Shown in pieces: positions 27,353 through 35,312 of a stretch of 56,777 nt of DNA. The notes under the pieces were generated by a model, which searched no databases, was not told the DNA's origin, and worked only from the letters and a program-made list of their open reading frames with translations. This stretch comes from Planctomycetota bacterium (GTDB lineage Bacteria; Planctomycetota; OFTM77): positions 1-56,777 of the forward strand of contig JAJDCO010000051.1 of the NCBI GenBank assembly GCA_029260795.1. The letters are read 5' to 3'. Position 1 is the first letter of the stretch. Each line of letters starts with the position of its first letter. Position numbers and translations under genes: made by a program.

Positions 27353-27402
27353 CGCATCCGGCTTCGGAAGGCCGATTGCGCGCCGTCGCCCTCGGATCGC
27401 GC

Positions 27403-29100
27403 TCAGAGTCGGCCGCGGCGGAGGATCGCCAGGCCCAGGCCGAAGCCGAAGAAGGCGGCGGCCACGAAGCCAGTGATGCCGATGACCGGCAGCCCTTGCC
27501 ACTTCGGGCCGACGTCGGCTTGCACCACGATCGACGAGCCCACGATGAGGGCGGCCACGATCAAGCCCATCGTCAGCCGATTCGTCGAGCGGTCGATCTC
27601 CTCGGCGAACTCCTCGAGGCCTTCGTGGCGAAAGCCCAACGCGAGCTGGTTGCTCTTCACCAGGCCGAGGATCCGCATCACGTCTTCCGGAAGCTCCCGC
27701 ACCATCGCGAAGAAGTCCTCCCCGAACCCGCTCGCCTCTCGCCAGAGCCGGTTGAAGCTGTAGCGGCGCTTGATCGCCTGCGTGACGAAGGGGCGAGCGT
27801 GCTCGACCAGCTTGAAGCTCGGGTCGAGCTCTTTGGCGACGCCTTCCATGGTCGCCAGGCTCTTGGCGAGGAGGATCAAGTCGGGCGGAAACCTCACGTG
27901 GTGACGGTGGAGCACGGCCAGGAAGTCATTGACCGCCTGCGTGACGTCGAGCTGACCGAGTCGAATCTCGTAGTAGTGGTCGAGGAAGTCGGCGACGTCG
28001 TGCCGGAGCGCGCGCTCATCGGTCGTCTTCGAGATGCGGCCCGCTTCGCGTGCGACCTGGATCATGCGGTCGGGGTCACGGCGCACGACCGCGATCAGGA
28101 ATCGAACGAGCTGATCGCGCACGATCTCGTCGATCGAGCCGACGATGCCGTAGTCGAGGAAGCAGATCACGCCGCCCTCGAGCACGAACACGTTGCCCGG
28201 ATGCGGATCGGCGTGATAGAGCCCGTTGATGAGCACCATGCGCAGGATGGCCTGCGCGCCAACCTTGGCGACCTTGCCCGGATCGATGCCGGCGGCACGG
28301 AGACCGGTGACGTCCGAGATCTTGATGCCGTGAATCCGCTCCATACAGAGAACGCGCCGGCTGGTCAGATCCCAGTAGACCTTCGGTATCGCGATCGATT
28401 CGTCGTCGCGAAAGTGCAGCTCGAAGCGGTCGATGTTCTGGCCCTCGAGGCGAAAGTCGACCTCGCGCTTCAGCGTGCGAGCCAGCTCTTGAACGATCCC
28501 GATCGGGTCGAAGAGCTCGGCCATGACCTCGTCACGAGCCAGAAACTCTGCGAGATCGTGGAGGATTTGGAGATCGGTGTCGATCAGCTTGGAGAGCCCC
28601 GGGCGCTGCACCTTGAAGACGACCTCGGTGCCGTCGCGCAGGACCGCTGCGTGCACCTGTGCCATCGAAGCCGCGGCCAACGGTGTCGGCTCGATGCTCT
28701 CGACCAGTGCTTCGACGCTTCCCGAGAGGTTCTCGCGCTCGAAGGCCTCTTGCACCGCGTCGAATTCGAAGGGCGGCACGTCGTCTTGGAGCTTTCGGAA
28801 CTCGGCCAGGTACTCCGGCGGGAGGACATCGGGGCGCGTGCTGAGGATCTGTCCCGCCTTGATGAAGACCGGGCCGAGCTCCTGCAACACGAGCCGAAAG
28901 CTCTCGGGTCGGTTGGCCGGTCGTTTCTCGAGGGGACCCGGCTTGCGACGAAACAGTCGCAGCGCCCAGCGGAAGTAGTAATCGAGGCGGAGCTGGCGGA
29001 TGAAGTCTTCGAACCCGTAACGCGCAAGGACACGCATCACCTGGGCGAAGCGCCGCAGGTTGCGGAACGTGTGTCGCGCGCGTTGAACGGTCCGGATCAC
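27403..29100 (-). CDS. ubiB: ABC1/UbiB-family atypical kinase
   Basis: A 565-residue protein. It has the family KxGQ motif as KAGQ (residues 81-84, FIKAGQILSTRPDVLP), the Ala-rich nucleotide loop AAASMAQVH, FKVQRPG with the conserved Lys, HADPHPGN, and FLDYG in place of DFG. Two hydrophobic helices end the protein, as in membrane-anchored UbiB. These proteins support quinone biosynthesis or distribution; in a futalosine organism the lipid quinone would be menaquinone. The small phasin-like gene 22 bases upstream is probably co-transcribed. The gene symbol is a family label. Confidence 0.9.
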   Translation of the reverse strand: MIRTVQRARHTFRNLRRFAQVMRVLARYGFEDFIRQLRLDYYFRWALRLFRRKPGPLEKRPANRPESFRLVLQELGPVFIKAGQILSTRPDVLPPEYLAEFRKLQDDVPPFEFDAVQEAFERENLSGSVEALVESIEPTPLAAASMAQVHAAVLRDGTEVVFKVQRPGLSKLIDTDLQILHDLAEFLARDEVMAELFDPIGIVQELARTLKREVDFRLEGQNIDRFELHFRDDESIAIPKVYWDLTSRRVLCMERIHGIKISDVTGLRAAGIDPGKVAKVGAQAILRMVLINGLYHADPHPGNVFVLEGGVICFLDYGIVGSIDEIVRDQLVRFLIAVVRRDPDRMIQVAREAGRISKTTDERALRHDVADFLDHYYEIRLGQLDVTQAVNDFLAVLHRHHVRFPPDLILLAKSLATMEGVAKELDPSFKLVEHARPFVTQAIKRRYSFNRLWREASGFGEDFFAMVRELPEDVMRILGLVKSNQLALGFRHEGLEEFAEEIDRSTNRLTMGLIVAALIVGSSIVVQADVGPKWQGLPVIGITGFVAAAFFGFGLGLAILRRGRL

Positions 29101-29122
29101 GGGCGGCGCCTTCGCCTGGCCG

Positions 29123-29428
29123 CTACTCGGACGAGCTGCCGGCCGCGCCCTCGAGCTTCTCGAGGCGAGCCTTCAAGGCGTCGATCTCCTGGCGAGTCGG
29201 GACCTGAAGCTTCTCGTGGAAGCTCTGCAGAAGGCCTTCGAGGAAGCCCTTCATCTCCGTACGAGCTTCTTCGCCCTTGCTCGCCAGCTCGTCGACGACC
29301 TGGCTGCCTTCCTGCTGGGTGAGCTTGCCTCGCTCGACGAGGTCGTTGACGACCGACTCGACCTTGTCCTTCGAGACGGCGGCAATACCGAAACCAAGAT
29401 TGACGAGCTTGTTGATCAGATCGCTCAT
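29123..29428 (-). CDS. Phasin-like small helical protein
   Basis: A 101-residue protein, mostly amphipathic helix with a C-terminal heptad pattern (TRQEIDALKARLEKLE). It resembles the polyhydroxyalkanoate granule-associated phasin superfamily, whose members are frequently encoded next to ABC1 kinases. The N-terminal LVNLGFGIAAVSKDKVESVV stretch is typical of that group. No polyhydroxyalkanoate synthase is in the window, so a granule role is not supported; membrane association with UbiB is an alternative. GAGGA lies about ten bases ahead of the start. Confidence 0.7.
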   Translation of the reverse strand: MSDLINKLVNLGFGIAAVSKDKVESVVNDLVERGKLTQQEGSQVVDELASKGEEARTEMKGFLEGLLQSFHEKLQVPTRQEIDALKARLEKLEGAAGSSSE

Positions 29429-29548
29429 GGCTGAAAAGTCCTCATTCGAAGAACAGGGAGGGGGCCGGACTCCTCATTGAATCATATGACGGTCCCGGGG
29501 GGCACTCCCAGGACTCGACCTTCGATTCGGAGCGAGCGCTCTCGGTCC

Positions 29549-30343
29549 TCAGGGCGAGCCGACGGGGTCGCCGATGAAGCGGATCGGGACGTCCGGTGGG
29601 CACAGGTCGAGGCGCGCCGCGTCCTCCGCGAACTGGCGCAGCCCAGCCAGCTCAGGCGGTCCCACCGCGTACTGGATGTGCTCGGTGAGGTATCGGTAGC
29701 AGAGCGATTCCGGAAGATCGAGGTCGCGAGCCGCTTGGTGGGCGATCGCGTCTCGGCGGGCCAGCCCTCGATCGCGCGCCGCCTGCAGCCGCTCCGGGAG
29801 GTCTCCCAGCTCGACGCCCGAGCGGGCGATCCACATCGCGTAGACGAATGGGAGCCCGGTCTGCTCCTGCCATACTTCACCCAAGTCGAAGACATGAGGT
29901 GCCTCTGCCGGGTAGCGCAGCGCCGGGTCACCGATGAGGAGCAGCGCATCGGCCTCGAGATGCTGCAAGCGCGCGCTGGGTAGGCAATGTGTGGTGCGGT
30001 GCACGCTCGCCCCGGCCCGAGGCAGGACGATCTTCGCCATCGCGGCCGCGCTCCGAGAGCTCTGATCGAGGGCGAGGTGGCGGATGTCGGTCAAGGGACA
30101 GCGCGAAAACACCAGGATGCTGCCGACCGGCCCGTGGGAGACGACGCCCATCCCCGGCACCAAGCGTAGATCGTCGCCGCGGAAGTACTCGATGGTCGAC
30201 ACCAGAGCGACGTCGACTCGACCCGCACGTAACGACTCGGTCAGCTGCGCGGGTGGCTCGACGATCAACGAGTCGCCTTCGGTTTCGAGACCCTCGATGA
30301 GCGGACGAGCATTGAGATAGGGGACGGTGCCAATCCGGGTCAT
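29549..30343 (-). CDS. mqnA: Chorismate dehydratase MqnA (futalosine menaquinone pathway)
   Basis: A 264-residue periplasmic-binding-fold enzyme. Motifs include VPYLNARPL near the N-terminus, VDVALVSTIEYFR, GPVGSILVFSRCPL and LDQSSRSAAAMAK, which match MqnA, which dehydrates chorismate to 3-enolpyruvylbenzoate. Its ATG is part of an ATGA overlap with the preceding gene, so translation is coupled to it. mqnC lies one gene upstream; mqnB and mqnD are not in the window. Confidence 0.9.
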   Translation of the reverse strand: MTRIGTVPYLNARPLIEGLETEGDSLIVEPPAQLTESLRAGRVDVALVSTIEYFRGDDLRLVPGMGVVSHGPVGSILVFSRCPLTDIRHLALDQSSRSAAAMAKIVLPRAGASVHRTTHCLPSARLQHLEADALLLIGDPALRYPAEAPHVFDLGEVWQEQTGLPFVYAMWIARSGVELGDLPERLQAARDRGLARRDAIAHQAARDLDLPESLCYRYLTEHIQYAVGPPELAGLRQFAEDAARLDLCPPDVPIRFIGDPVGSP

Positions 30344-31221
30344 GACTCGATCTCCAGGCCGGCGTCCCGGACGAGCTTCTCGAGACGACCGTGCGTCAGG
30401 GTGGCCGGATGGTCTTCGGTGCCCGGGGGCGTCTCGGGCCCGGCGAGGCCGATGATCTCGTCGGCACCGAAGGTCAACGCGAGCTGGGCGCCGCGCGGCG
30501 TCAGCGTCGGCCAGTCCGCACGGACGCGCGTCGTGGGCGGCAGGGCGGACCGGACGGTCGCGATCCAGCAGAGATCTTCGACCCCGGTGGTGACGCTGTC
30601 GCGGGGCGCATCGGGGCTGCCGACCGGCAGCGGTGTGACGGCACGCACGCGGCCCGTCTCCGCTTGGAGCTGGGCGAGCGATTGGAGACGGTCCTCGGTC
30701 ACATCTGACGAGAGCGTCGATCCGAAGGGCAGCACCAGATCACTCTCGAAGCCGAGGCTCTGCGCTCGGCGGTGCCGCTCGAGGACCGCCGGCCAATCTT
30801 CGAGACCGGGGCCGCCGATCAGTCCTCGGGCACCGGCCTCGAAGAGGCGCTCGGCAGCGTCGGCTCGTCGGGGCAGGGCGATGTCGATGCGGGCCGCTGG
30901 GCGATCCGAGCGAAGCGCCGTGATGAGCGCCGCCAGAGGCGCGGTCTCGGGCTCGCGATCCTCCGGCCAGAGCAAGAGGACATCGCCCTCCGCGCGGCTG
31001 GCTGCCTGAACGGCGGCCGGATCGAGAGAGGTCAGGATCACGACCTCGGGGGCAGCACCGAACGGCGAGCCTGTCGGGACTTCGAAGAGCGCGAATGGAT
31101 CGACGAGGCGCAGTCGGACCGATTGCTGGTCATGCCGCGCTCGCCACTCGCGAACGGTGGCGGCCAGGGAGTAGACGCCGTGCTCTCCTCGGAGAGTCTC
31201 GGCTCCGAAGGCCGGGGTCAT
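30340..31221 (-). CDS. Degenerate MqnE/MqnC-like radical SAM paralogue lacking the cluster motif
   Basis: A 293-residue protein that starts at ATG 31221, overlapping the mqnC stop as ATGA, and ends with an ATGA overlap onto mqnA. Its second half aligns by eye with MqnE/MqnC: HRRAQSLGFESDLVLPFGS (compare AH-x-x-G...TMMFGHVET), RLQSLAQLQAETGRVRAVTPLPV (compare RxLQxExGGFxAFIPx), ATVRSALPPTTRVRADW (compare RLxLDNxxxxxASW) and ALTFGADEIIG. No CxxxCxxC motif exists; the protein has a single Cys, so it cannot carry the radical SAM cluster. The N-terminal half is shortened and diverged. Possible jobs are an accessory subunit, regulator or scaffold in the aminofutalosine/cyclisation steps. A catalytic MqnE elsewhere would be needed. 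Confidence 0.7.
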   Translation of the reverse strand: MTPAFGAETLRGEHGVYSLAATVREWRARHDQQSVRLRLVDPFALFEVPTGSPFGAAPEVVILTSLDPAAVQAASRAEGDVLLLWPEDREPETAPLAALITALRSDRPAARIDIALPRRADAAERLFEAGARGLIGGPGLEDWPAVLERHRRAQSLGFESDLVLPFGSTLSSDVTEDRLQSLAQLQAETGRVRAVTPLPVGSPDAPRDSVTTGVEDLCWIATVRSALPPTTRVRADWPTLTPRGAQLALTFGADEIIGLAGPETPPGTEDHPATLTHGRLEKLVRDAGLEIES

Positions 31222-32315
31222 GGCAGCAGCTCGTAGAACATGTTGCGGCGGCGGGGCTCGAAGCCGGCCGCCCGGATCACGTCCTCGATGCCGTCGCGCG
31301 TGAACCGGAAGCTCGCGCCCGCCTGGCTCACGACGTTCTCCTCCATCATCACCGATCCGAAATCGTTGACGCCGAAGTGGAGCGAGAGCTGGGCGATCTT
31401 GCCGCCCTGGGTGACCCACGAAGCTTGGAAGTTGTCGATGTTGTCGAGGTAGAGGCGCGCCACAGCGAGCGTCTTGAGATAGTCGACGGCGGAGGCGGTC
31501 TCGGGACCCATGATCTCCTCCAGCGGCGTGTGCCGTGGCTGGCAGGTCCACGGGATGAAGGCGGTGAAGCCGCCGGTCTCGTCCTGCAGCGAGCGGATCT
31601 CCTCGAAGTGCTGCACGCGCTCCTCGAGAGTCTCGACGTGGCCGAACATCATGGTCGCCGTGGTACGCATGCCTTGGTGATGGGCCTCGCGCATCACCGA
31701 GAGCCAGCGGCGCGGACCGATCTTCTTGGGCGAGATGATGCGCCGCACGCGATCGACGAGGATCTCGGCGCCGGCACCCGGGATCGAGTCGAGGCCCGAC
31801 GCGTGCAGGCGACGGATCGTCTCGGGCAGCGTGAGCTGGGAGCGCTTGCCGATGTAGTCGACCTCGCTGGGCGAGAGACCGTGGATGTGGATCGGGTAGC
31901 GCTGCTTGATGTCGCGGAAGAGCTCTTCGTACCAGTCGACCCCGAGCTGTGGGTGGTGCCCTCCCTGCAGGAGCAGCTGGACGCCACCGATCTCGAGGAG
32001 CTGCTCGATCTTCTCGTAGAGCACGGGACGCGAGAGGATGTAGCCTTCTTCGTCGTCACCCGGCTTGCGGTAGAAGGCGCAGAAGAGGCAATCGGTCACG
32101 CAGATGTTCGTCGGATTGATGTTCCGATCGATGATGTACGTGACGATCGGCTCGGGGTGCTTGCGCCGCCGGACCTCGTGCGCGAGCTCGCCGAGAGACA
32201 GCACGTCGGCCTCTCGAAGCAGGCGGACACCTTCGTCGACGGTCAGTCGCTCGTGAGCGCGGACCTTGGAATAGAGGTCGTTCAAGGACGGGGGAGCGGT
32301 CAGCAGGGCGGTCAT
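31218..32315 (-). CDS. mqnC: Cyclic dehypoxanthinylfutalosine synthase MqnC
   Basis: A 365-residue radical SAM enzyme. Residues 72-79 (CVTDCLFC) form the CxxxCxxC cluster ligands, preceded by DRNINPTN, the MqnC signature. The barrel continues with LQGGHHPQLG, SIPGAGAEILVDRVR, MMFGHVETLEERVQH and FGVNDFGSVMMEENVVSQAG. The enzyme cyclises dehypoxanthine futalosine in menaquinone synthesis. It is the first gene of the mqnC-X-mqnA unit and diverges from glyS. Confidence 0.92.
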   Translation of the reverse strand: MTALLTAPPSLNDLYSKVRAHERLTVDEGVRLLREADVLSLGELAHEVRRRKHPEPIVTYIIDRNINPTNICVTDCLFCAFYRKPGDDEEGYILSRPVLYEKIEQLLEIGGVQLLLQGGHHPQLGVDWYEELFRDIKQRYPIHIHGLSPSEVDYIGKRSQLTLPETIRRLHASGLDSIPGAGAEILVDRVRRIISPKKIGPRRWLSVMREAHHQGMRTTATMMFGHVETLEERVQHFEEIRSLQDETGGFTAFIPWTCQPRHTPLEEIMGPETASAVDYLKTLAVARLYLDNIDNFQASWVTQGGKIAQLSLHFGVNDFGSVMMEENVVSQAGASFRFTRDGIEDVIRAAGFEPRRRNMFYELLP

Positions 32316-32349
32316 CGTCGACGGCTCTTTCCTGGGGGCTCGGGCTGGC

Positions 32350-32379
32350 TTGTCGCCAGGGGGGGGCCTTCAGTATAGT
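32350..32379 (+). promoter_or_regulatory. Candidate sigma70-type promoter for glyS
   Basis: TTGTCG (32350-32355) and TATAGT (32374-32379) are 18 bases apart, about 150 bases ahead of the glyS start. TATACT also reads on the opposite strand, so the region could serve both glyS and mqnC, but no good -35 for the latter is seen. Confidence 0.35.
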
Positions 32380-32527
32380 GACGCCCTTCTCCGGGGTCGG
32401 ACCCGAGCTGCGCTCGGGCGGGCACCGTTGCTGCAACCCTTTGCGGTGACGGGCCTTTGTTTAGGGAATCGCCCCGATGGACGCAACCACGAAAATCGGT
32501 CCTCCGGACCGCGCCGAGGAGTCCCCC

Positions 32528-33862
32528 ATGTCTGCCGTCGACGAGAAGACGATGGAGAAGATCGTCGCGCTGTGCAAGCGGCGCGGCTTCGTTTTCCCCT
32601 CGAGCGAGATCTATGGAGGCCTGAACTCCTGCTGGGACTACGGCCCCCTCGGCGTCGAGCTCAAGCGGAACGTGAAGGAAGCCTGGTGGCGATCGATGGT
32701 CACGAGCCGAGACGACATCGTCGGGCTCGACGCCAGCATTCTCATGCATCCGAAGGTCTGGGAGACGTCCGGTCACGTGGCGGGCTTCTCGGATCCGATG
32801 GTGGACTGCAAGAAGTGCAAGGCCCGCTTTCGCGCCGACCACCTCGAGACGGCCCGCTGCCCCGAGAAGCCGAGCAAGAAGCCGGGCGAGTGTGCCGGCG
32901 AGCTCACCGAGGCGCGCCAGTTCAACTTGATGTTCAAGACGCAGCTGGGCCCGGTCGAAGATTCCGGCGCGGTCGTGTTCCTGCGGCCTGAAACGGCGCA
33001 GGGCATTTTCGTGAACTTCAAGAGCGTGGTGGAGAGCTCCCGCGTGAAGCCGCCCTTCGGCGTCGCGCAGATCGGAAAGTCGTTTCGCAACGAGATCACG
33101 CCGGGCAACTTCACCTTCCGAACGCGCGAGTTCGAGCAGATGGAGATGGAGTTCTTCGTGCCGCCCGACGAAGCGGGCAAGTGGTACGACTACTGGTGTG
33201 AGACTCGCCGTCAGTGGTACCTCGATCTCGGATTGCGTGAGGAGAATCTTCGCATGCGCACGCACGGCGATGACGAGCTGGCGCACTACTCGGTGGGCTG
33301 TGCGGACGTCGAGTATCTGTTCCCGTTCGGCTGGTCCGAGCTCGAAGGCGTCGCGAATCGCACCGACTTCGACCTCAAGCGGCACAGCGAGGCGAGCGGT
33401 GAGAATCTCACCTTCTTCGACAACGAGACGAACACCCACTTCACGCCCTACGTGATCGAGCCCGCCGCCGGCGCCGACCGGGCCACGCTCGCCTTCCTCG
33501 TCGACTCCTTCGAGGAGGAGAAGCTCGAGAAGGAGACGCGCACCGTCCTCCATCTGCACCCGCGCCTCGCCCCGATCAAGGCGGCGATCCTGCCACTCGT
33601 GAAGCGTGAAGAAGGGATGGTGAAGATGGGCCAGGAGCTCGCGAAGCAGCTCCGTGATGCCGGCATCTCGGCCTTCTACGACGAGAAGAGTGCGATCGGT
33701 CGACGCTATCGCCGCATGGACGAGGCCGGAACGCCTTACTGCTTCACGATCGACTCCACCTCGCTCGAGGACGGAACGGTCACCGTGCGCGATCGCGACT
33801 CGATGGAGCAGAGCCGCATGAGCGCCCAGGAAGTCCTGCCGTTCCTGCGCGAGAAGATCTGA
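32528..33862 (+). CDS. glyS: Glycyl-tRNA synthetase (class II, homodimeric type)
   Basis: A 444-residue enzyme, start 32528 chosen by GAGGAG at 32515-32520 over an ATG at 32477. It is the alpha2 type shared with archaea, eukaryotes and some bacteria. Visible landmarks are GFVFPSSEIYGGLNSCWDYGPLG, a zinc-like insertion with CKKCKARF and later Cys pairs, motif 2 (FRNEITPGNFTFRTREFEQMEMEFF), RTDFDLKRH and the anticodon-binding domain from about residue 345 (HPRLAPIKAAILPLVK). It charges tRNA-Gly and is essential. Confidence 0.95.
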   Translation: MSAVDEKTMEKIVALCKRRGFVFPSSEIYGGLNSCWDYGPLGVELKRNVKEAWWRSMVTSRDDIVGLDASILMHPKVWETSGHVAGFSDPMVDCKKCKARFRADHLETARCPEKPSKKPGECAGELTEARQFNLMFKTQLGPVEDSGAVVFLRPETAQGIFVNFKSVVESSRVKPPFGVAQIGKSFRNEITPGNFTFRTREFEQMEMEFFVPPDEAGKWYDYWCETRRQWYLDLGLREENLRMRTHGDDELAHYSVGCADVEYLFPFGWSELEGVANRTDFDLKRHSEASGENLTFFDNETNTHFTPYVIEPAAGADRATLAFLVDSFEEEKLEKETRTVLHLHPRLAPIKAAILPLVKREEGMVKMGQELAKQLRDAGISAFYDEKSAIGRRYRRMDEAGTPYCFTIDSTSLEDGTVTVRDRDSMEQSRMSAQEVLPFLREKI

Positions 33863-33883
33863 GCCGCAGAGGGCCGCCCCCCC

Positions 33884-33920
33884 CTTGGGACCGCGGGCGG
33901 CCGCCCGCCTGCGGCCGCAG
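33884..33920. repeat. REP-like GC palindromes between convergent genes, copy 4
   Basis: CTTGGGACCGCGGGCGGC at 33884 matches the REP-like copies at 15385, 15526 and 27329. It contains a perfect 16-base palindrome (33893-33908) followed directly by the perfect 12-base palindrome CTGCGGCCGCAG (33909-33920). It may double as a bidirectional terminator for glyS and the coiled-coil gene. Confidence 0.5.
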
Positions 33921-33981
33921 GCCGCATGGGCGTCATCCCCTGGAGTCGACTGGGCGTACCGGCGATCCGCCCGCGGTCGAC

Positions 33982-35079
33982 TCAGCGTTGGCCGGTCTTC
34001 TGGTCGCGGAGGTTCTTGAGCTTGGTGAGCGCGTTCTTGAAGTGCTGCGAGTTGGCTCGCGGGTTCGGGTCGTGTGCACTTCCCGCCGTGGGCAGATCTT
34101 CGGGGCTCGGAGCGCTTCCCGGGGCGTGGGGAGGCGCTGACGGAGCACCGCTTGGCGCCGCGGCGGTTACGAGCGAGCGCGACGCGGCTTCCCGGCGGAT
34201 CGAGTCGATCGAGCCTTGCAGCTCTTCGACCTTGCCGGTGAGGGCATCGATCGAGTGGGATGAATCCGGGAGAGCGCGAGTGAGCTCTTCGACCAGCGAA
34301 GCGACCTCGAGCCGCTCGTTCAACGCGTCGAGCTTCTCGCCTTGATGGCCGAAACGCTCGTTGAGATTCTTCAAGCTGTCGCCCAAGAGCTGGCTCAGCT
34401 TCTCCACATCCTGACTGCCGTCGGAGCGTTCGAGCACCTGACGGAGCGTTCCGCGGAGGGTGCCGAGGGCCTGATCGACGCGCTCGACGAACTCCTGTGA
34501 GTGCCGCGACGATTGAGCGACCTCGGCCACGTGGGGCGCTTGCTGAGTGATGAGGTTGTGGATCTCCTCGATCAATGCCTGCTGCACCGTGGAGGTTTGC
34601 GACGTATGCTGGCTCTCGGCGCGGAGGGACTCCATCAGGTTGTAGATTCGGTCGAGCAGCAGGCCTTTGTCCTGGTTGCGAATCTCGACGATCTTGCGGT
34701 AGAGCTCTTCGTTCTGGCGGCTGAGGACGAGGTTCTGCTGATCGAGCGAGGCGGCATGGGCTCTCGAGAGCTGTACCTCGCGCAGCACCCAGGTGAGCGC
34801 CAAGAGCATGATGCCCGAGATCGATGCGGCGAAGGGATTCAAGCCGATCGAGATCGCGTGCTCGGTCCAACGACCAGCGGTCGTCTTGGTTGAGAGCATG
34901 GTCCCGAACAGAAGGGCTCCGCCGAGCGATAGCGAGCCGATCCCGAACACGAGGACGAGTTGGGCGAGGATCCGGCCCGGACGGGCCACCTCCGGAGGAC
35001 CCTCTCCGGACGTCGTCGGAGGACGGGCGGGAGGCATGGGACGGGTGCGACGGATTGAAGACTGGCTCGCTGGCGACAT
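33982..35079 (-). CDS. Coiled-coil membrane protein of unknown function
   Basis: A 365-residue protein. After a Pro-rich N-terminus, two membrane helices occur (about 38-60 and 78-99), and then a long helical region of charged heptads (about 100-325) with many Gln, Glu and Leu, ending in a Pro/Ala/Ser-rich tail. This topology resembles structural or sensory coiled-coil proteins, but no HAMP, MCP signalling or catalytic motif is seen. The start at 35079 is chosen by AGGAG upstream. Confidence 0.65.
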   Translation of the reverse strand: MSPASQSSIRRTRPMPPARPPTTSGEGPPEVARPGRILAQLVLVFGIGSLSLGGALLFGTMLSTKTTAGRWTEHAISIGLNPFAASISGIMLLALTWVLREVQLSRAHAASLDQQNLVLSRQNEELYRKIVEIRNQDKGLLLDRIYNLMESLRAESQHTSQTSTVQQALIEEIHNLITQQAPHVAEVAQSSRHSQEFVERVDQALGTLRGTLRQVLERSDGSQDVEKLSQLLGDSLKNLNERFGHQGEKLDALNERLEVASLVEELTRALPDSSHSIDALTGKVEELQGSIDSIRREAASRSLVTAAAPSGAPSAPPHAPGSAPSPEDLPTAGSAHDPNPRANSQHFKNALTKLKNLRDQKTGQR

Positions 35080-35312
35080 CGAAGCTCTCTCCTGGGGACA
35101 CGAGGGACCGTGACTATCGTTTCGGAACTGGAGGCCGGAAAATTGAGCAACCTGGTGGTCGTGGAGAAGGGAGCGATACCGCCGTGGAGTGGGGATTCGG
35201 CGATTGCGGGGCGAAAGGCATCTGGTAAGGTTGCGAGCCGCTCGATTGGGAGTGGGAGGCTCCGGTGTCGATGAAGGAGAGATCGTGAGCGGTTGCGAAA
35301 GGGCGAGATGGA

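Larger units (their letters stand above)
27010..27402. other. Convergent intergenic region with palindromic modules
   Basis: No gene is seen in these 393 bases between the HD-GYP regulator and the UbiB-like gene (both 3' ends). The region is dominated by short palindromes with a TTCA core (27037-27053 and 27156-27183) and a REP-like copy at 27329-27352. Confidence 0.55.

Noticed and set aside
27016..29322. A 768-codon plus-strand open frame across the UbiB gene
   Set aside because: Antisense to UbiB and the phasin-like gene, with no recognisable domain.
30340..31551. Longer start at 31551 for the MqnE-like gene
   Set aside because: It would overlap mqnC by more than 330 bases; the ATGA junction at 31218-31221 is the coherent start.
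32312..35101. A 929-codon minus-strand open frame over glyS and the coiled-coil gene
   Set aside because: Frame is antisense to glyS, whose protein is unmistakable.
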